A DNA stretch of 64,000 nucleotides, from NCBI GenBank assembly GCA_028673005.1, contig CM054116.1, forward strand, positions 145,759,173-145,823,172. The letters run 5' to 3'. This document shows, in pieces, positions 55,294-64,000 of the stretch (positions are counted from its first letter, which is position 1; every line of letters begins with the position of its first letter). This stretch comes from Tanypteryx hageni. Taxonomy: Eukaryota > Arthropoda > Insecta > Odonata > Petaluridae. The notes under the pieces are model-generated. The model searched no databases. It was not told the DNA's origin and was given only the letters and a program-made list of their open reading frames with translations. The position numbers and the translations under genes were made by a program.

Positions 55294-57258
55294 ATTTTAG
55301 ATCTGCTTACTTCAGAATTTCAGTTGTGAATAAAAATAAAAGTAGATCTAAAAAGGATTTATAGAAATAAAAATGAATCACATTGTATCTGAATTAATTA
55401 GAATTTCTGATGAATTTTAAACTGTGCTGTAGTTCAAAAATTAATTCATTGATATGACAATAACCATCGCTATAGTACAAATTACATATAAAAATTGAAA
55501 TATTTGTCCTCTATATTTCAAAATAGTATTTCCAGAATATGCTACACTATAGTCTCGGTATAACGTTTCTTTAAAGCAGCGTCTTCACGTTGATTGATAA
55601 GTCACCAATAATTGGCGACTTGACAAAATATTAAGGAGTTTGCCTAAAATATCTCGAAACCTTTCAACTTTTTAAATAATCTCTTTCTTTTATTGGAAAC
55701 GCAATTGTAATATGATCAAACTTTGCATTTACACGATTGCAATATCTCACCAAATAACGGAGATATTAACAAAAATGTTCAAAAATTTCGGATTTTGCCA
55801 AAAATCTCGAAAACGGTTGATCCTACGATGAAAATAACCAGAAAAAACGTTCTCCTACGGATTAGAAGGACGGCCAATGTTCCGTCCTAAAGGTATAATG
55901 GTCCTAATTAGGAAAAAAAATTGCTCCTGGAAGGTTTGGTTACCCGCAATACAATCGCCATGTTTTTATTTCATCCTCTTTGACGCCTCGACTTGTCTTC
56001 CGCGTATGTGACCTCGTTTCACAAGGATTAGGCAGAGTTAACATGCTCGTACAAAATGGCGATCCTGCATAGGGGGCGGGGTTAACATGCTCCTCCTACA
56101 AAATGGCGGGGTGGATTTACTAGGTTATGATGTGGTGAGGGGAGGGTGGAGCTAAGAAGTCCGAGGAGTACCTTTTTAAAGCTTATGAACGCCGTGTAAT
56201 ATTAAAGCATTACAGGACCTCTTTTGGGGTATTTTTCCGGCGGATTTTGATGAGACTCGGTAATATGTACCATTCTATAAGGTTTTTCAAATATTATGAA
56301 TTTAAACCGAATCCGTTAATTTTTTAAGGGGATTTTCATATGAAACATCCCATTAGAATATTTTGGCAAGTGTCGCAGGGTCAATCTGTGCGACTAGTAT
56401 TCTTTGATTTATTGTTAACATTAAAATTATTTCAACTTACCAGAATAAAAAAAGCTGCCGTTTTCTTTAACGTTTCGACGTTGACCTCTCGGTGAAAGCA
56501 GCGTAATCAAGTTCATCTCCCACGTTGGACCAAGAGCTGGTGACTCCTCGGATTCTCAGCTCCGTATTTATAGGGGTCTGGGCATTGTATGAGCGTTTTC
56601 ACCCCTGATATTTAGCTACGAAAAACTCGCTATCCCGGGCAATAGGGTGTGGCTCGGCAAATAGTTTACCTATTTCCTATACACGTAACTATGCACTGGG
56701 TGCAAATCGCGGGGTCTGGGCGTTGTTGCATGAGCGTTTTCACCCTTGATATTTAGCTAGGAAAAAACTCGCTATCCCGGGCAATAAGGTGTGGCTCGGC
56801 AAAGAGTTTACCCATTTCCTATACACGTAACTATGCACTCGGTGCAAGTCGCCTGTCCTTAAACTTTTGCCAAGGATTTTCGTTTCAGTCGACGAAGTAA
56901 TCGCATCTATATGCATCGTATACACTAACAATTTCCGTATATAAGCAGCGCGATAATCGTAGAAAATCACTCCTTTTCGACTACAAGTAAGAGCACCAAC
57001 AGCAGCAGATATTCGGCAAGCATAACATTCATTTCTTTTATAACTTTTTAATCACTTCTCACTCTGAGAAGACTGACATTTATCTCGCAGATGGCCTATT
57101 TTCTTTAGAATACCTTCGTCTCCGCTACTACCACTGCCGTCTCCGCGGCCACTGCCGTCATCGCTACCGTCACTGTCACCACATAAGGTTGGAATTTATT
57201 GGTAATTAATTTAGCATTTTTTTTCACTCAAGCCCTAATTCTTCCCCTATCTTTTTAG
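55294..57258. other. Polinton non-coding interval where an integrase would be expected
   Basis: I see no integrase and no other convincing gene. 56040-56110 repeats GTTAACATGCTC...ACAAAATGGCG twice. 56574-56856 is a tandem duplication (separate entry). The minus frame at 56740-56970 lies across that duplication and has no domain. 57110-57180 is a short GC-rich repeat region (CCACTGCCGTC). Confidence 0.5.
56574..56856 (+). repeat. tandem duplication of about 142 bp
   Basis: Both copies carry TGAGCGTTTTCACCC, GATATTTAGCTA, AACTCGCTATCCCGGGCAAT, GTGTGGCTCGGCAAA and TTCCTATACACGTAACTATG in the same order with a few mismatches. Confidence 0.9.
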
Positions 57259-57545
57259 ATGGAATCTTTGAAGAAGAGGTTATCGTCGTTGCAGCAGCAG
57301 CTGCCATTTGTAAAGGTGGAAGACTTGAATGAGGGGGAAATGTACCCCATTCTGTTTTTAAAAAACGACAACGAGATACGGACCGGCATTGATTACTGAA
57401 ATTACGAATAGGAAGAGCCCATCTTGGAGGGCGAAAATATACCTTCCCAGAAGATATATTGATATCTCCGACGAGGAGATATCAGAATATAATGCTAGTC
57501 AAGAAAGGTTCAGTTTGTTAAAAAATAATGAATGTTTAGTAATAA
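57259..57545 (+). pseudogene. small Polinton gene on the opposite strand, broken
   Basis: Start at ATG 57259 (MESLKKRLSSLQQQLPFVKV), then LNEGEMYPILFLKNDNEIR. The frame shifts near 57375 and continues PALITEITNRKSPSWRAKIY and LPRRYIDISDEEISEYN. Small proteins of this pattern (a short helix, then a compact beta-type domain with LPRRY-D-I-SDEE) are found near Polinton ends and are of unknown function; I suspect a single-strand DNA-binding type fold but cannot show it. It reads toward the right terminal repeat, and its open frame runs on into that repeat to 57673. Confidence 0.5.
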
Positions 57546-58430
57546 ACGTTGACGAAAAAAACGTGTTAACCCTTGCCTTTGTTTTTTTCATTTCACCTCT
57601 TGCATGTCACGTTCTTTTCGAGTTCATATATACTAAAATTCTCCAAACAGGGATTCAAACCCTGGAACTTTGACTCCCAATATCAAATCTCTACCAACTG
57701 AGCTATTCGGACCTTGATATAAAAAAGGTGCTCTTTTCGTATTTCCGTCGTTAAATATTCTCAACATATTTCAACACCTCACATCACCTGAATCTATATA
57801 TTTAAAGCATATAAATAATACATTGTATTCCTGAAGGAATATCTCCTCGTAAATTCGAGGTTTATTATTCGATAGTTCCAAAGCTTAGATAATTTCGCCT
57901 ATACAATTAACCAATCGAGAAATTTTAACTCGATATGAAACCGCCGCCTCGGAAGCTACCAAACGAGAAATTTTAAAATCCCTTCGGCGCTACCAAACCA
58001 ACATTGCGCATTACTAGCTTCTACTGAAATTTTAACTCGATTTGATGCATATTCGCGCCAACAGATGGCGACTCTGTAGCTTGGTAAGGTCGCCTATTCG
58101 ATATTTCGAAATCAATTTGGCAACGTTGCCGCAGTCATTTGTTTAACATTTCGTTCGTCTTTTGTTTTGTGACGTCACTCAAAATGGTGGCTGTGCCAGA
58201 TGGCCATTTGTTTAAAAAAATAAAATAAAAATAGAAAAATAAAAATTTTCGTTCGTCTTTTGTTTTGTGACGGCATTTCCGGTCACGCGAGAGAAATTTA
58301 AAAAAATGAAAAAATAAAACTTTCGTTCGTCCTTTGTTTATGACGTCACTTCCGCAGGAGTCACGTGACCGGAAACTAGATGGCGGATTCAAAATGGCAG
58401 CTGTGCCAGGATCGGCATTTCCCTTATAGC
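57540..58430 (-). repeat. Polinton right terminal inverted repeat
   Basis: Inverted partner of 37000-37830. It includes the tRNA-like gene at 57641-57712. Toward the outer end, 58140-58400, it contains repeated GTTCGTCTTTTGTTTTGTGACG and CAAAATGG(T/C)(G/A)GCTGTGCCAG phrases that occur more than once, so the outer part is itself internally repeated. Confidence 0.75.
57641..57712 (-). tRNA. tRNA-like gene in the right Polinton terminal repeat (anticodon position TGG)
   Basis: In minus orientation: acceptor GTCCGAA with 3' side TTTGGAG (first pair mismatched), D arm GCTCAGTTGGTAGAGA, anticodon stem TTGAT/GTCAA with loop ATTGGGA, giving TGG at the anticodon position, and T arm CAGGGTTTGAATCCCTG. 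The A box TAGCTCAGTTGG is identical to that of the left copy; the B box is GGTTTGAATCC. A short T run (TTTT) follows. The overall sequence does not look like tRNA-Pro, so the identity is uncertain. It reads inward, mirroring the left copy. Confidence 0.65.
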
Positions 58431-58870
58431 AAAGACTAGTACCCCTACGGAAAGACCGGAAACTTAATGCTATAAAACGATTCCCAGGTTTTTCCATGGA
58501 AGGCGACAATCGATGGGTCAATGGGAAAATTTTGAACTACGTGTCAACGAATGCTAGCGTGACGTCATTACAGGATGTCCCTCGCCCCCTTCCCCTCCCG
58601 TTTTAATACGATAATCGTAGCAAATATAAATTGCACGGACAGATTAAATGGACTTAAATGAAACAATTGCATATAAGAAATCAAATTTATTACCATATAT
58701 CTCACACAGCGAGAGTACAAAGTCATTATCAAATTACATAACAGTGAGGTATTTTTACATAAATATTATACAATCAAGATATAAAAATGAATTATTGTAA
58801 CAGAATTTTATAACATTAATACCTTTTATGCATGAAACGTATTTAAAGGAAATTCACGTGGGCGACGAAA
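58431..58870. other. right flank of the Polinton
   Basis: No gene and no repeat recognised. The minus frame at 58135-58521 lies mostly in the terminal repeat and has no domain. Confidence 0.35.
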
Positions 58871-58904
58871 AACGTCAAACTTTCACGTCAAGAATGAATT
58901 TGTG

Positions 58905-59680
58905 GATCAAGCAAAAAATCTTTGTAAAGTGATTTCTTCGGCCCTGGAACACATTCTCTTTCTGTTGCACCTGTAAAAATAACGAAAATGAATTTGTAAG
59001 AATGTCAATCATTAAACCTACCAAACCTAATGAAATTGATGCAGGAGGCAATGGGCATGCTTCTAATGTTGCAATTAATGTAAAATAAGGCAAATGCGCT
59101 TACGGCCCATTGCGGTCCATAAACAATGTTTCTATGAAGATCACATTACTACTTGTATAATTAAACACATCACATTGCACTAGAAAATGTCCACTTTATT
59201 CATAATTTATTCTAAGCTCAGTTGTATTTGCTGACGTTTACGTGTTCACAGCAGTTACAGTTAGCCCATTTAAGATCTATATGTATTCATCATATAACAA
59301 GGAAAACTTTTAATATAGAAATTTCAATTTCTCGATCGAAAAATATATACATATTTCTAAATGATTTGAAACAAAGAATTCCCTTAAAGTCTAGGATTAT
59401 AAACAAATGCATAATGAGAAACAAGAAATAATCAAGTTAACAATTTCTGTAAATTCAAAATATTTCATATTAAAACAATGAGACATCGCTATGGTACTTA
59501 TTTCATTCTATTACATGCACAATTCTATCCCCTGGCGTCTATGTTGCAGTTTAACTACAAAACTCACTATAATCTACTGATAACCGCGAGAAGTTTTGAA
59601 CAGAAATTTCAGTTACTCAATCTAAAATTACGGCTTATTTTGTGAACTGACACGTACCATATTCACGGCCAGGGCAATGG
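58905..59680 (-). other. possible small spliced gene, two exons
   Basis: In minus orientation a short exon ending GAATATG/GTACGTG (about 59657) can join in phase to an exon beginning after TTATTTTTACAG (about 58971). The upstream exon would encode CVIHCPGREY and the downstream one CVPGPKKSLYKDF and then a stop at about 58905. Cysteine spacing and good splice sites hint at a small secreted or Cys-rich protein, but I do not recognise it and the evidence is thin. Confidence 0.25.
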
Positions 59681-60237
59681 ATGACACAGCTAGGTGAAGT
59701 AAGCGAAGCTCAACACCTAAAAATGAGAAACATATCCTCTCAAAATGCTTCTCGTACACAAACAAACGAGAGAAATTTCTTTCCCTCCTTCCTAGATGAT
59801 CTATCCATTGCAGGTATCTGTTAAGAAAATATAAAAGCATTCTCACAAAACGCATTCACATAACACTTCGTAGTACTAGTTCGTTAGAATTTTTTTCTAA
59901 AATATGATATTTTTAAGACACCTGTTGATTGGAGATCAGATCAAATTCATTCCGTCACGTTTTCTTAAACAGTGATGAATGCATATAACTATATATCTAC
60001 TTCACAAAATCAGAGTAACTGACAACCGCCCAATAAGCAATGGCGAGCTTTCATCAAGCAAAATGGCCGCTATTCCGTTACGATAAACAAAGAACGTGTG
60101 GCGCTGTGGTGATGCGGTAGAGAGAGAGAAATAGAAGGAGAAAAATAGAGGGAGAAAATGAGAGAGAGAACTGACTGCGACTGCAGCGCCTATCGCGGTC
60201 CCCTTAGCATAGTGAACTACGTGTAAAAGCTGGGAAT
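59681..60237. other. unassigned spacer
   Basis: No gene that I can support. 60110-60165 is a GA-rich tract (AGAGAGAGAGAAATAGAAGG). The minus frame at 59628-59855 contains splice-like borders but no domain. Confidence 0.35.
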
Positions 60238-60639
60238 CTATTCTCCCATAAGAGTTTCATACCCCTGCCTACTAGTAACCCCGTCGTGGTTGGGGGCCGG
60301 TTGGGAGTCGCTGCAGTTTTGGTCCTGTAAAGGGCCGTTTTTGGGAGCCGGAGTCGAAGCCGCGTTCATGGCCACGGCGTCCGTAGGGAAGAGAATGCGC
60401 TTAATAGCGCTGGTGAGTTCCCCCGAGGGTCTCGCAGGGGGAGCCGACGTAGTGGGGTAGTGGCGCGGCCGCGCGGCCGAAGCCGGCGTCGTAGGATACT
60501 CCGAAGTCAATGCTCGAAGGGCGTCCTTCCTTGCTTCCGTTGGGTAGATATACGTCCGACCGCTGACACAAGATATTACTAACAAATCAATAATATCTTC
60601 TTTCTCAATATCTATATCTCTGTCACTTTTTGAATTCAC
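60238..60639 (-). CDS. hypothetical protein, GC-rich ORF
   Basis: 133 codons from ATG 60639 (MNSKSDRDIDIEKEDIIDLL). The first 45 residues are acidic, then AT-poor codons encode SGRTYIYPTEARKDALRAL followed by a Pro/Ala/Ser/Thr-rich region (TPASAARPRHYPTTSAPPAR, SGELTSAIKRILFPTDA). GC content is far above that of the neighbours (for example GCGGCCGCGCGGCCG at about 60465). It could be a retroelement ORF start, a host exon or a chance frame. No domain recognised. Confidence 0.35.
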   Translation of the reverse strand: MNSKSDRDIDIEKEDIIDLLVISCVSGRTYIYPTEARKDALRALTSEYPTTPASAARPRHYPTTSAPPARPSGELTSAIKRILFPTDAVAMNAASTPAPKNGPLQDQNCSDSQPAPNHDGVTSRQGYETLMGE

Positions 60640-60955
60640 TATTCTTCCGAGTTATTAGCGCACAAACATTCTCTTTTATATATTACATTATTACCATGAA
60701 ATCAATTTATCATAAATTTTCTTCGTGCCACTCAGTAGCATTTCTAGCATCACCTTAGGTTTTATATCATGGACATATCCTATATATGTATGACAGCTAT
60801 TTATAATGATACTTTTATTCACTATCTTTTGCAACTTGCGGTTTCGCTCTTATATATCCAAACTTTTACTTTTTTATTGTTATCAGTTGAATCCTAGGTA
60901 GGTAGGCAGCTCAGATAACTGGAAAATTTCATTATTCAGCACCTCCATATCCCCA
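60640..60955. other. unassigned AT-rich spacer
   Basis: Nothing recognisable. Confidence 0.35.
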
Positions 60956-60957
60956 CC

Positions 60958-61140
60958 CATGCCGAATAACAAAGCTTTTAATGTACTCTCTGTCACTGAG
61001 GAAGGGCTCAAGCCAGAAAAGCTTTTACTTTTTCGTGTTGTTTTCATAGGTTATTTCAAGACCCACAGCAGCTTGCCAACACTGGTAAGGGTCCACTGGG
61101 CTTTTTCCAACACCTTGTTGCCACTGTCAACACAACCTTT
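60958..61140 (+). repeat. Penelope pseudo-LTR remnant with hammerhead-like motif
   Basis: Contains CACTGAGGAAGGGCTCAAGC then CAGAAAAGC, an altered hammerhead core, followed by ACCCACAGCAGCTTGCCAAC and CACCTTGTTGCCACTGTCAA, diverged versions of the blocks in the pseudo-LTRs at 26-34 kb. No coding part nearby, so it is a solo remnant. Confidence 0.6.
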
Positions 61141-61329
61141 AATTGGTTCCGGAGAATTGACTCGAAATGCAAATTCACGAAATACAAAATGAACACTTAG
61201 CATCATAAAGTGAAAAAAATTCTTTTAATCATCTTAAAAATGCATAATAGCAAATAATAGTAGCTCTATCAAAATTGGAGTCAACTTTTCCCTTCTGAAT
61301 GAGCTTAGTAGGTGTGAAAATTGGCCAAG
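61141..61329. other. unassigned spacer
   Basis: AT-rich, no feature seen. Confidence 0.3.
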
Positions 61330-61520
61330 TGGGTGATATGTATTCCGCGACTACTCGTGAAAATATGACGAGAGAGAGAGAGCAAAGCCGACGCCCAACA
61401 AGACCGGACTAGACTGCCAAGTCCGCACGACGATGCCCATGCATGCAGCAGTGCAACAGATGGCGAAAACAAAGACTAGTGTACTACAATGTACTACTAT
61501 GTACAATTCAATACATAACA
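61330..61520 (-). repeat. probable 3' LTR of the Gypsy-type element
   Basis: In minus orientation a purine tract AGAGGAGAGAGA (61521-61533) is followed by TGTTATGTATTGAATTG, a likely polypurine tract and LTR start. The left border is approximate (near TGATATGTATTCC). The other LTR is outside the window. Confidence 0.5.
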
Positions 61521-61729
61521 TCTCTCTCCTCTTGCAAAAATACAACTGACTAATTACATGGTATCACAATTTTACATTTTATACGTTATCACAATGTCCA
61601 CTTGTATCACATTTTTATATGATATAAAAATTCACAATATTAACATACATCAAAAGCATACTCAGAAAAATCACTCCAATATCATATCCCAAGAAGCATT
61701 AATTAATTACAATTCAAAAATCAAAATAC

Positions 61730-62838
61730 TTAAATGTATTGACTGTGTGAAAATCTTACTGGGGGTTTTACTACCCGGCCTGACACTCTTGATACATTTG
61801 TTGGCTCTTGACACTTGAGGTCATTGGTCTCATTTTGTTCTACAGGTACAACATTATTTTCCCTTAAATTATTTAATTGTTTCTGTCTAACCTCACCAGG
61901 AGTCTGAGTTCCATGCAACCCCGAGAACTCCTCGCACCAGCCAGCATCGGTCTCGGCCATCATTGGCTCAGTCTTGCTAAGTTGGCACAATTTTAATTGA
62001 CTAATGTGCACCTTCCTCACAACCCAGTACCCAGTACCTGCTGACCTTCATGAAAAACCCGACTAAGACTACTACCATACTCGAATGGAGGATGTGGAAC
62101 TTTTTCCTGCTACAGCACAGACAATGGAGTGCGGGGAACAAAGGACAGTAGTCTAGCCATGGGAGACACACCCATAACTGAGAATGGTGTTGCACGGTAG
62201 CTCAGTAAACAGTTGAGCAACCGCTGGATCACCGATAAGTGCTTTGTATCTTTTGATAACATAGACTTTATCAAGACCTTCTTGAAAATTTGCACCGACC
62301 TTTCGGCGATGCCGTTTGATTCTGGGTTGTAAGGTGGAGCGTACAGTAAATGTATGCTTTCATTTTTGCAAAAAAACTTGAACTCCTTAGCACAAAATGG
62401 AGGACCGTTATCACATACTATTGTATTAGGATAAGCAAAACGAGAGAACACTTCGTCTAATTTTGTTTGTAAATGCGGGTACGCTGTACCCGTATTCATC
62501 AGGAAACACTCTACCCACTTGGAATAAGCGTCACACAAAATGTGATACCTGGACCCTTGCAAGTCAAACAAATCTAAGTGAATCCGCTCCCAAGGCATGC
62601 TAAACTCCGGCCACGACCGACGTAACTTGGTTGGGTTGGTCCGTTGGGCAGACTGACAAATGTCACATTGAGATATGACCCTCTCTATGTCCTGATCCAT
62701 GTTTGCCCACCAGACATAGGACCGTGCAAGCAACTTAGTACGGACAACCCCAGAATGACCGTGATGTAAAAACTTAATAACTGTTCTGTAACGAGCAAGG
62801 GAAAATAACACGATTTCAATTAAATACACAATTATCAT
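61730..62838 (-). pseudogene. Gypsy-type integrase region, broken
   Basis: 62838-62110 contains an HHCC zinc region (HHGHSGVVRTKLLARSYVWW, CDICQSAQRTNPTK) and the DDE core: HLDLFDLQGSRYHILCD, then NTIVCDNGPPFCAKEFKFF, and NPESNGIAERSVQIFKKVL with the glutamate. 62020-61730 is the C-terminal part in another frame, ending VVKPPVRFSHSQYI. A frame shift near 62110 and others make it inactive. Confidence 0.85.
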
Positions 62839-64000
62839 GAACCGACGATGAATTCTGTAAATTGAAATACTTCCTCAACGGCGAGTAAATAGGAACCTTG
62901 GGCCATCCCCGCATAACAAACTTACTGACCTTGGACAAAATACTGTCCTTTCCAGTATGACTACTAATTTCTGAAAGAGGAATGAGCGCAGTGGACAAAT
63001 AAATGAAATTACACTCATCAACATTGACTAACTGAGCAGATGGCAATTGGGACATCACATCGGCTTGGGGAATGCCTGAACCTTTCTTATACACTATAAT
63101 ATAGTCGTAGGCAGATAAAATTATAGCCCAACGAATCAGATGAGAGGATGCCATAACAGGTATTTTCTTATTCTCTGCAAAAAGTGTTTTCAGAGGCTCA
63201 TGGTCACTATAAATAGTGAAATGATGACCATACAAATATTTATGAAATTTTTTAATTCCATAAATCACTGCCAGACCCTCTTTGTGTAGTTCACTATAAT
63301 TACGTTGAGTGGGTGTCAGGGAAGCAGACTCAAAAGCTATGGGACGATCAACTCCATCAACAATCTGGCTCAACACTGCACCTACCCCATAAGGACTGGC
63401 ATCCACTGTGATGCTAACAGGTTTGTCTGGGTCAAACAACACCAGCAATGCTTCTTCTGAAAGCATGTTCTTGCCGGTCTCAAAGGCATACTCATACTCC
63501 GGGGACCAGTTCCAAGGAACACCTTTCCGGAGGAGCTCATGAAGAAGCTCTAAGACGGTAGGGAACCTAGGAAAATTCCTATAAAAACTAAGCATTGAAA
63601 GATAGAACTTGAGCCGAGTTACATTTTGAGGTGTAGGGGCAGACTTTTTTCTCAACTTTACTCTTTGAAGGACTTTTACCCCGACTGGACAAAGTAAACC
63701 CCAGAAACTCCAAAGAATCCACAAAGAATTCACTCTTCTCAACATTTAATTTCACATAATGCTTGTCCAGGCATTTCAAAACCTGCTCCAGCGCTACGTG
63801 GCATGACTTGTGGTTGACTCCCCCAACGAGGATGTTGTCCAAAAACGCTGCGCAGTTATCTACGCCTTTTAGAATAGTATCAATAACATTTGGAACAGTG
63901 CAGGAGCTGAGGAAAGCCCAAACAAAAACCTATTATACACATAAAGACCATTAATAGTGTTAACCATGAGCAGCTCCTTGTTAGCATCATTAACCTGCAG
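62816..64000 (-). pseudogene. Gypsy-type reverse transcriptase and RNase H region, runs off the window
   Basis: 63842-63588 carries the RT thumb (MDNILVGGVNHKSCHVALEQ, LNVEKSEFFVDSLEFLGFTL). The frame 63745-62816 then carries the RT/RNase H linker (SFYRNFPRFPTVLELLHELL), RNase H (SITVDASPYGVGAVLSQIVD, IAFESASLTPTQRNYSELHK, IYSDHEPLKTLF) and the start of the spacer to integrase. Frame shifts lie near 63640 and between RNase H and integrase at about 62820. The RT catalytic core lies off the right edge. Group: Gypsy/Ty3-like by RNase H and integrase motifs. Confidence 0.85.

Larger units (their letters stand above)
36990..58420 (-). mobile_element. Polinton/Maverick with nested BEL element
   Basis: Long inverted terminal repeats (about 37000-37830 and 57540-58430), a protein-primed type B DNA polymerase, an FtsK/HerA-type packaging ATPase, major and minor capsid proteins and an adenain-type protease in compact minus-strand order identify a Polinton, a virus-like self-synthesising transposon. 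Without the 6,452-bp BEL insertion it is about 15 kb, a usual size. The borders are approximate: I could not identify the 6-bp target duplication. Almost every gene is broken, and no retroviral-type integrase was found, so it is a fossil copy. Confidence 0.88.

Noticed and set aside
56740..56970. Minus ORF at 56740-56970 as a Polinton gene
   Set aside because: It spans the edge of the 142-bp tandem duplication and shows no family motif.
57641..57712. Assigning the right tRNA-like gene as tRNA-Pro from its TGG anticodon position
   Set aside because: The rest of the sequence does not resemble animal tRNA-Pro, the first acceptor pair is mismatched, and the left copy lacks a full anticodon arm; identity left open.

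Overview
The window reads as an AT-rich, transposon-packed stretch of an animal chromosome, most likely an arthropod. Evidence: spliceosomal introns, a metazoan F-box/WD gene, and Penelope-like elements, BEL/Pao and Gypsy LTR elements, LINEs, pogo/Tigger DNA elements and a Polinton (Maverick) side by side. I cannot name the species. Nearly all coding sequence belongs to mobile elements, and most of it is broken by stops and frame shifts.

Layout. 1-3.5 kb: possible edge exon, then a Tigger-1-like transposase relic. 4.2-5.35 kb: AT-rich repeats. 5.5-6.3 kb: Penelope fragment with mirror-image ends carrying hammerhead ribozyme motifs. 6.3-8.5 kb: second Tigger relic with a terminal repeat and an 89-bp intron-like gap. 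8.7-10.4 kb: palindromic AT-rich repeat family. 11.1-15.8 kb: LINE inside a pair of inverted repeats; its ORF2 is open but lacks the reverse transcriptase core. 17.4-18.1 kb: first two coding exons of an FBXW5-like gene (minus), the only clear host gene. 19.5-23.5 kb: CR1-like LINE (minus). 24.1-24.9 kb: Penelope 3' end (minus). 25.8-26.2 kb: 82-bp minisatellite. 26.4-36.2 kb: cluster of Penelope-like elements in one orientation with repeated pseudo-LTRs, interrupted by a non-coding pogo-type element and another copy of the AT-rich repeat. 36.2-36.95 kb: possible LTR-element leader.

37.0-58.4 kb: a Polinton of about 15 kb, itself split by a 6,452-bp BEL/Pao retrotransposon (47,947-54,398) that sits in the DNA polymerase gene with a perfect 5-bp target duplication (ATGAC) and almost identical 380-bp LTRs. 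The Polinton carries protein-primed DNA polymerase B, packaging ATPase, pX-like protein, a basic protein, penton, pVI-like protein, major capsid protein, adenain-type protease, two nuclease-like proteins, one unknown protein, and a small gene on the opposite strand. No integrase was recognised. Its long inverted terminal repeats each hold a tRNA-like gene pointing inward.

58.4-61.3 kb: mostly unassigned sequence with a possible small spliced gene, a GC-rich ORF and a Penelope pseudo-LTR remnant. 61.3-64 kb: a degraded Gypsy-type element (minus) running off the window.

The Polinton genes form a virion morphogenesis and replication set, but nearly every one is disrupted, so the copy is a fossil. 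The BEL insertion is younger than the Polinton. The most unusual points are the tRNA-like genes inside Polinton termini, the nuclease gene pair, and the RT-less but open LINE ORF2.
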